From the NCBI GenBank assembly GCA_003050645.1, contig PEBX01000015.1, positions 1-51,214 of the forward strand: a stretch of 51,214 bases of DNA. The letters are read 5' to 3'. This document shows positions 49,406 to 51,214 of this stretch, one piece after another. The position numbers and the translations under genes were made by a program. Each line of letters opens with the position of its first letter. The stretch's first letter is position 1. Source of the stretch: Candidatus Carbonibacillus altaicus (GTDB taxonomy: Bacteria > Bacillota > Bacilli > Thermicanales > DSM-22653). A model generated the notes under the pieces. It saw only the letters and a program-made list of their open reading frames with translations, searched no databases and was not told the origin of the DNA.

Positions 49406-50935
49406 TTATCCTGCCTGGGTTAGTTTCGCAAGTGCCTCTGTGAGTCGCGCACGCACAAAGGAAAGGCCGAGTAAAGAAAGCGTTTGATCGAGCTCTGGAC
49501 CGTGTGCAAGACCCGTGACCGCTAAACGAATCGGCATGAAAAATGCTTTCCCTTTAATCCCTGTTGCTTTTTGTTGCGCTTTCAATATATCCTTGATGGC
49601 TTCCGGCGGTACATCCGCCATATCTTTCTGTCCCACGTGCGCGAAGGACGAAAGTGCGTCTTTTACCGCTTGAAGGACGCGCATACTCGTCTCTACATCT
49701 AGTCCTTCCTGCACCCACCCATTGAGGGATGGGGGTTCATGCGCGCTGAGCGTCTCCGGTGCAAACCGCACCTTGAAAAAAAGATCGGCGCGTAAAGCGA
49801 GTTCTGCTGCAAACGAAAGTTCCTTTTGATACAGTCGGGCGACACGAACAAACCACGACCAAAGCGCATCGGATGGATTTTCCGGAACCGCGGGATAGCG
49901 TTCCCGCACATAAGGATAGGCGACTTCGGCAATCCACGCCGGATCAACTTTCTGCAGATAATGATGGTTCATCCACATAAGCTTTTGTCTGTCAAACACG
50001 GCCGGACTTTTAGAAACGCGAGATAGATCAAACAGATCGATGAGCTCATCCAAACGAAACAGTTCTTTTTCTCCCGGCGGTGCCCAGCCGAGTAGCGCAA
50101 TAAAGTTCACCAGCGCTTCTGGTAAATAACCGAGCGCACGATACTGTTCGACAAATTGCATCGTTCGTTCATCGCGTTTGCTCATTTTTTGTTTGTCTTC
50201 ATTTAAAATAAGCGGTAGATGAGCAAACGCGGGCGGATCCCAGCCAAAAGCTTCGTAGATGGCCAGCTGACGCGGTGTATTGGACAAATGTTCTTCGCCG
50301 CGTATGACATGATTAATCTGCATAAGGTGGTCATCAACCGTTACGGCAAAATTGTAAGTCGGCATACCATCTTGCTTGATGATGACAAAATCGCCCATAT
50401 CATCCGAACGAAAAGATACGCGCCCGCGAATCTCGTCGTCGATTTCATACGTTTTCCCCGGGGGAACGCGAAAGCGTAAGGCATACGGCTCACCTGCCGC
50501 GATGCGTGCGGCTCTTTCATCCGGAGAAAGAAGCGCACACCGACCGCTATATTTTGGCGCAAGACCCGCACCCCGCATCCTCTCCCGTTCTTCTTCGAGC
50601 ATCGCTTCCGTACAAAAACACGGGTAGGCGAGATCTTTATCGACGAGCATCTGTGCGTATTGATGATACAGCGCGAGGCGTTCAGATGAGCGATACGGCG
50701 CATAGGGACCACCGCGATCAACAGACTCATCCCAGTGAATACCCAGCCAGGCCAGATTCTTAAGCTGTGAGGCTTCCGCCTCCGCAACGTGCCGTTTTTG
50801 ATCGGTATCCTCAATGCGCACGATGAAGTCCCCACCGTTTTTTCTGGCAAATAAATAATTAAAAAGCGCCGTTCGCGCCCCGCCAATATGAAGATGTCCG
50901 GTGGGAGAAGGGGCATAGCGCACACGGACCGTCAT
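49406..50935 (-). CDS. gltX: glutamyl-tRNA synthetase
   Basis: A 509-residue class I synthetase. RYAPSPTGHLHIGGARTALFNYLFARK contains the HIGH motif and KQKMSKRDERT the KMSKR motif. It probably also charges tRNA-Gln for later amidation, as in most Firmicutes, but the residues deciding this were not resolved. ATG 50933-50935, eight bases after AAGGAG, is preferred over the GTG at 50944. It leads the gltX-cysE-cysS block, as in Bacillus. Confidence 0.96.
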   Translation of the reverse strand: MTVRVRYAPSPTGHLHIGGARTALFNYLFARKNGGDFIVRIEDTDQKRHVAEAEASQLKNLAWLGIHWDESVDRGGPYAPYRSSERLALYHQYAQMLVDKDLAYPCFCTEAMLEEERERMRGAGLAPKYSGRCALLSPDERAARIAAGEPYALRFRVPPGKTYEIDDEIRGRVSFRSDDMGDFVIIKQDGMPTYNFAVTVDDHLMQINHVIRGEEHLSNTPRQLAIYEAFGWDPPAFAHLPLILNEDKQKMSKRDERTMQFVEQYRALGYLPEALVNFIALLGWAPPGEKELFRLDELIDLFDLSRVSKSPAVFDRQKLMWMNHHYLQKVDPAWIAEVAYPYVRERYPAVPENPSDALWSWFVRVARLYQKELSFAAELALRADLFFKVRFAPETLSAHEPPSLNGWVQEGLDVETSMRVLQAVKDALSSFAHVGQKDMADVPPEAIKDILKAQQKATGIKGKAFFMPIRLAVTGLAHGPELDQTLSLLGLSFVRARLTEALAKLTQAG

Positions 50936-50987
50936 ACGTTTCACTCCTTTTTACGCCTTTTCTTAGATTGTCTGTACTATAGAGTTT

Positions 50988-51064
50988 TTTACTCCGATGC
51001 CCCTTTACTCAAGTTGCCGTTTACTTAGGGCGTTTTTTGCTTGGGTCGTTCTTAACTCAAGCCG
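50988..51064. repeat. five-unit degenerate 16-bp tandem array between ispF and gltX
   Basis: Five consecutive units on the plus strand: TTTACTCCGATGCCCC (50988-51003), TTTACTCAAGTTGCCG (51004-51019), TTTACTTAGGGCG (51020-51032), TTTTTTGCTTGGGTCG (51033-51048) and TTCTTAACTCAAGCCG (51049-51064). The units share a T-run, ACTYAAG/GCTTGGG and a CCG/TCG end. The array fills half of the ispF-gltX spacer. A lone -10-like TATAGT lies nearby at about 50976-50982. Confidence 0.6.
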
Positions 51065-51090
51065 TACGGCTTTTTATGACGCTTTTGTAT

Positions 51091-51214
51091 TTACACCTGT
51101 TTTCGGGCGACGAGAACGACGGCATAAGCCTGAACGCCTTCCCCGCGCCCGACAAACCCCATCCCTTCGGATGTCGTTGCTTTGATACTGACGCTGTCTA
51201 CGGAAACACTTAAA
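51091..51214 (-). CDS. ispF: 2-C-methyl-D-erythritol 2,4-cyclodiphosphate synthase, C-terminal part
   Basis: The last 40 codons of IspF, an enzyme of the MEP isoprenoid pathway. [33 protein letters not shown] carries the conserved KATTxExxGFxGRxEG block near the trimer active site. The gene continues past the window edge. It stands upstream of gltX, as in Bacilli. The stop is TAA 51091-51093. Confidence 0.93.
   Translation of the reverse strand, partial: LSVSVDSVSIKATTSEGMGFVGRGEGVQAYAVVLVARKQV

Overview
The window comes from the chromosome of an endospore-forming Firmicute of the class Bacilli. The evidence is the partial 16S rRNA 5' end, the sporulation and germination genes cwlD, gerD, kbaA, pdaB and sigH, and a gene order that follows the Bacillus subtilis origin-proximal region almost gene for gene. 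Base composition is near 50% GC with strong AGGAGG-type ribosome binding sites. I cannot name a genus from sequence alone. Almost everything is on the minus strand, so the biological reading direction is from high to low coordinates.

Read in transcription order: (1) 51.2-45.6 kb holds ispF (partial), gltX, cysE, cysS, rlmB and rae1/yacP; mrnC, normally between cysS and rlmB, is not there. (2) 45.6-41.2 kb holds sigH, rpmG, secE, nusG, rplK, rplA, an L10-type leader with attenuator, rplJ, rplL and a strong terminator. (3) 41.1-33.0 kb holds an RsmC-like methyltransferase, then rpoB and rpoC behind their own promoter and a leader terminator. (4) 33-28 kb is the str operon: L7Ae-like rplGB, rpsL, rpsG, fusA, tuf. 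(5) 28.1-25.6 kb is a plus-strand insertion into this order: a CstA-family transporter plus its YbdD-family small partner. (6) 25.6-10.1 kb is the fused S10-spc-alpha ribosomal protein supercluster (rpsJ to rplQ, including secY, adk, map, infA and rpoA). (7) 10.1-5.3 kb holds the ECF transporter energising module ecfA1-ecfA2-ecfT, truA, and rplM-rpsI with their own promoter and terminator. (8) 5.3-0.3 kb holds spore genes cwlD, salA, gerD (+), kbaA, pdaB (+), and an OsmC-family gene. (9) The window ends in the promoter, leader and first ~106 nt of a 16S rRNA gene.

Functionally this is the growth core: transcription (RpoA/B/C, NusG, SigH), translation (about 30 ribosomal proteins, IF-1, EF-Tu, EF-G, two aminoacyl-tRNA synthetases), protein export (SecY, SecE), N-terminal processing (Map) and adenylate balance (Adk). 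Well-formed sigma-A promoters (-35, 17-bp spacer, -10) precede sigH, rplK, rpoB, rplGB, rpsJ, rplM and the rRNA gene; sigma-G-like promoters precede gerD and pdaB.

I found no mobile element, CRISPR array or obviously new gene system. The least ordinary signals are: a perfect intrinsic terminator between the rpoB promoter and the rpoB start; many short exact tandem duplications in the spacers, several of which include the upstream gene's stop codon; a five-unit degenerate 16-bp array between ispF and gltX; a terminator where a cysE T-box might be expected; a natural Asn at the RpoB position equivalent to E. coli His526; and the cstA-ybdD pair set between tuf and rpsJ.
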